36,969 nt of DNA from Flavobacteriales bacterium. GTDB taxonomy: Bacteria > Bacteroidota > Bacteroidia > Flavobacteriales_F > PHOS-HE28. Below, in pieces: positions 34,019-36,969 of the stretch; positions within the stretch are counted from its first letter, which is position 1; each line of letters begins with the position of its first letter. The translations under genes were made by a program, and so were the position numbers. Location: positions 1 through 36,969 of the forward strand of contig JADJCX010000026.1 in assembly GCA_016703005.1 (NCBI GenBank), given 5' to 3'. The notes beneath the pieces are model-generated. The model saw only the letters and a list, made by a program, of their open reading frames with translations. It made no database searches and was not told the origin of the DNA.

Positions 34019-36969
34019 ATGGCCGCAAGCTTAGAAGCTCTTGCTCAGACACTCGACAGGCCATGGCCTCAGTGCACTTACAGAACGACAGGCCATACTC
34101 TATAGCCAGCGATTGAGGTTGGACATGGGGCAAGAAGGTCTCGCCAGCTTTCGTTCGGATGATGTCGAACGCTACCTGGATGACGCGCTACTACTAATCG
34201 AATGCGCACCTAATAGAACGCAAGACCGAGCCCAACGGGCAGTGGAGGATGGCGTGAAGAGGGCCGCTCAATTGCTCGAATGGCTCTGTCAGCCCGAGCT
34301 GCCGGCCAGTCCCATCACTACCTCTATTGGCTGCCAGTGCATATCAACTCGCAGGTCTTCCAGCAATGGCGCTTGGTCTCCTGAAACGCACTCCAGACTC
34401 TGGCTACTCTCAAATACTAAGCTGTTTCCTTCGTGGTGACTTCCCCCGGGACACAAACCGCATTGGAGACGTACTGGAAGGAGAGGCTTGCAAGCACTAG
34501 CGCACCAGCCGATTCAGCTGAGAATCTGGAACTGAGTAATTCTCTCGTCCATCATGTAATCATGTCATTGGGTTCTGTTTGCGGGTACTTCCATACAGGT
34601 GATGATAGAGTTCTAAATCGGGCCTTGACCAAGTTGGACAATCTGGCTAGTGCCCTTGTACATAGCCGAGACTCCTATTCACATCTGCTAGCAAAGCTCA
34701 CAGCTGCCAGTTGTCGGACGTTCGTCGAGAACGCCCTCTGGCCAAGAATTGAGCAACTCGGTTCCGTTTCAAGCGCTGACGCCGCTGCGCTGGTGCAATT
34801 CGGCCGCGCGGCATTCGTGAACCGCAGGGCCCCTAGTTGGCCCGCGCAGCAAGCCGGCATCAATCGGCTTGCGACGCCACAAGCCCTCGTTTGTCCTTTG
34901 TACCCCAACGGGATCAGGAAAGACGACCGTTGCAACACTTGAGGTGTCGTTCAGAGCTTGTTCTCGAAGTAGCCTCCCAAGGAGCCTTCTGAGGAAAGTC
35001 ACGGCAGCATTGCTCTCTACTTAGTTCCTTCAAGAGCGCTCGCCGCCGAGGTTGAACAACGACTATCACAAGATCTTGAAGGCATTGCCGCCACCCCTTT
35101 AGTGGTCACTGGCTTCTACGGCGGCTCAGACTGGGGACCTACAGATGCTTGGATCCAACTGGGCGCGCAACCGCCGTCATCTGCACCTTTGAGAGCCGAT
35201 GCCTTGATTCGATACCTCGGCGTGCTCTTCCATGGATCGAGTCAAGCTCATTGTTATTGATGAGGCACATATGGTCGAGCAGGACAAAGGGACGACTAGG
35301 ATCACTTCAAGAGGGCTCATCGCGAGAATTCCGTGTCGAGCAGCTCTGTACAAGATTACTCCGTGCACAAGACCAATATGGCTTCCGCATGATCGCCCTT
35401 TCGGCGGTAGCGGCATGCTGGACCCGCGCTTGCCCGTTGGTTTAATGGACATCAGGATGCGCTTCCCGTGTCGTCGTCTTATCGCAGTACACGACAGATG
35501 ATTGGTCGCTTGGAAGTAAGTGAATCCGGTGACTATGCCATACACTATGACTTGATGGATGGACGTTCCTTGGGGTTCAAGGAGGGTACGAGTTCGCAAT
35601 CGCCTATGTCGAAGTCCATTTGCGGCGCTGCCGGTGGGTTGGACAATCCAACCCAACCGGAAGCTAGAATGAAGGCCCCAACTCTTTGGGCCGCTCTTCA
35701 ACTTGCGTCTGAGCGCCCCGACGGAACTCGCCCAGCCGTTCTAATCTCGTTGACACAGAACGTTGACGCTTTTGCTCAGACTTGCTCAGACTTGATGGAC
35801 AAATGGTCTGATGCATCTCCCAAACTATCGGCTCTTGATGAGACTGATGAGACCTGGAATCGCTGCTTAGCAAGCGCCGAGGACTATTTCACCACTGAAT
35901 CTGTGGAGTACAGGCTACTTGTAAGAGGCATAGTAGTTCATCATGGCAAAATGCCCGGTCAACGCTCTCCCGCAGGTTGAAAATGGTCATCGACAAGGGC
36001 CTTGCGCGCGTGATTATTGCCACATCTACATTGTCGAGGGCGTTAACATTCCGGTGAACCATATACTACTCCCAATCTGTGGCGAGCCACCAGCCCTTAC
36101 AATTCAGGAGTTCAGCAATCTCGTGGGACGTGCTGGAAGACCTGGTGTGGCGACGGAGGAAGTGCGCTTGTAGTTCTACCTGAACGCAGATATGGTGTTC
36201 ATAGTCGGCAACGAAGCGCCTACCTCGACATTGTCGATGAAATAAAAGCGTCCAGGTTCCGAATCGTCAACTACAGCAGAAGATCGTGGGACAAGCCCAC
36301 TTGCCTGCCTTCTCGCCGAATTAGAAAGGCATGGCGAACCATCACCGGTTCAACTTCCATCCTAGAGTTTGAATCCGGCTTGAACAGACTGCAGTTGGTG
36401 GAGGTGAGCAAGGAGCTGCATATGACTACCTCGACACGTTGGACGGCTTCTTGTTGTCTGCAATCGAAGAGGTCGAGGAAATCCGCAAGGCCGACCTCAA
36501 TCCGCGAGAAATCGAGGACGAGCTATCACGCATTTGGCGAAAGACATATGCCTTCGCTAGTTCCGGAGAGTGAATCTCATCTGGCTAGGCTTTGGCTCGC
36601 AAGAGGTAAAGCGCTCAAAAGCTTACTACCCCAATTCCGAACAACGACGACCATCTATAAGACAAGCTTGTCTCCGCGTTCCGCAGCGAGCATGTTGAGT
36701 ATGCGCAAACGATTAGAAAGAAGCTCCAAGAAGGGGCGAACTATGTTCAATTCAGTGCGGAAGAGAGACTCGCCTTCATCCGAGGACGTGCTTGCCCTAC
36801 TGTCTAATGTTCCAACATTTCGAATAGAGGGCGCCCTTGGTTCCGGTAGGTCTGCCGTGCCTTGGCCCATTCTATTGCGTTGGTGGCTCTCTAAGACAAG
36901 TCTCGCGACACAACCAGCACCGAATAGAATCACCAAGTGGTTTGACTTTGTATCGAAGAACTTCATCTA
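34019..36969 (+). pseudogene. Ski2-like SF2 helicase (HamB-like), frame broken at many points and 3' truncated
   Basis: It starts at ATG 34019 (MAASLEALAQTLD) and runs off the window. Joined across frames it is one helicase in correct order: helical N-region (LSALTERQAILYSQRL, LAASAYQLAGLPAMALGLL), Q-type WPAQQAGINRL, Walker A PTGSGKT (34905-34925), Ia ALYLVPSRALAAEV, Ib-like VVTGFYGGSD, DEAH (35259-35270), III RMIALSAVA, STRQMIGRLEV, IV PAVLISLTQNVDAFA, V region VIIATSTL plus EGVNIPVNHILLP, and VI NLVGRAGRPG (36126-36146). A late NRITKWFDFVSKNF block near the window end looks like family C-terminus. At least fifteen frame changes occur in 2.95 kb. The motifs are intact, which argues against old decay. 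Confidence 0.72.

Noticed and set aside
1..36969. tRNA, rRNA or riboswitch genes
   Set aside because: I looked in the intergenic gaps and saw no cloverleaf ends, rRNA-like stretches or known riboswitch cores. Weak ones could be missed by eye.
33126..36969. A transposon or integrase associated with the defence-like segment
   Set aside because: No recombinase motif or terminal inverted repeats are visible; only the dispersed repeat at 32991-33082 lies at the border.

Overview
The window looks like a contig from a high-GC member of the Bacteroidota, most likely Flavobacteriales-like. The evidence is several secreted proteins with GEVED modules and type IX secretion (T9SS) C-terminal sorting domains, two propeller-type sensor kinases, a WbqC-family protein and a cold-shock protein with the charged N-terminal tail typical of this phylum. 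It appears to be a draft or metagenomic assembly. There are at least seven single-base frame breaks, some in short homopolymers, in otherwise well-preserved genes. A G-saturated tract of about 400 bp lies near 7.9-8.3 kb, and frame breaks become very dense in the last 3.8 kb.

Layout. 0-16.3 kb is a mixed housekeeping/accessory segment: the 3' part of mnmE, an outer-membrane barrel, an NlpE-like lipoprotein (frame-broken), a coiled-coil lipoprotein, WbqC, a DhlA-like alpha/beta hydrolase, a PQQ-type beta-propeller protein, an FMN reductase, a cold-shock protein, a DUF1624-like membrane acyltransferase, a DUF1801 protein, a small T9SS protein, a methylcrotonyl-CoA-carboxylase-type beta subunit and several small or hypothetical genes. 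16.4-32.9 kb is a signalling/secretion block. It runs Hpt protein, NarL-type regulator and a 1305-aa hybrid propeller kinase, then a 1413-aa T9SS protein with eleven four-Cys repeats. Convergent to that is a second pair (propeller HisKA_3 kinase plus NarL regulator). Divergent from the second kinase is a 998-aa T9SS protein built of six GEVED-like modules.

How they may work together. Each two-component set adjoins a large secreted T9SS protein, so sensing of an external cue may control surface-protein expression. The first set has all parts of a phosphorelay (kinase plus receiver, Hpt, DNA-binding regulator). The divergent promoter region of the second set carries two near-palindromes (TCATTGG-type) and a 21-bp-stem hairpin. 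These links are inferred from gene order.

33.1-36.97 kb is a different kind of DNA, visibly richer in A/T. It reads as a two-gene cassette: a product of about 296 codons with an E-S-K nuclease-like motif, followed 3 bp later by a Ski2-like SF2 helicase that runs off the contig. Motifs PTGSGKT, DEAH, LSAV, ATST, EGVNIP and GRAGRPG are all intact but spread over all three frames. The order, sizes and motifs fit a Hachiman-type (HamA-HamB) anti-phage system. This is the most interesting part of the window. Whether it is a real ruin or an error-rich contig end must be settled from reads.
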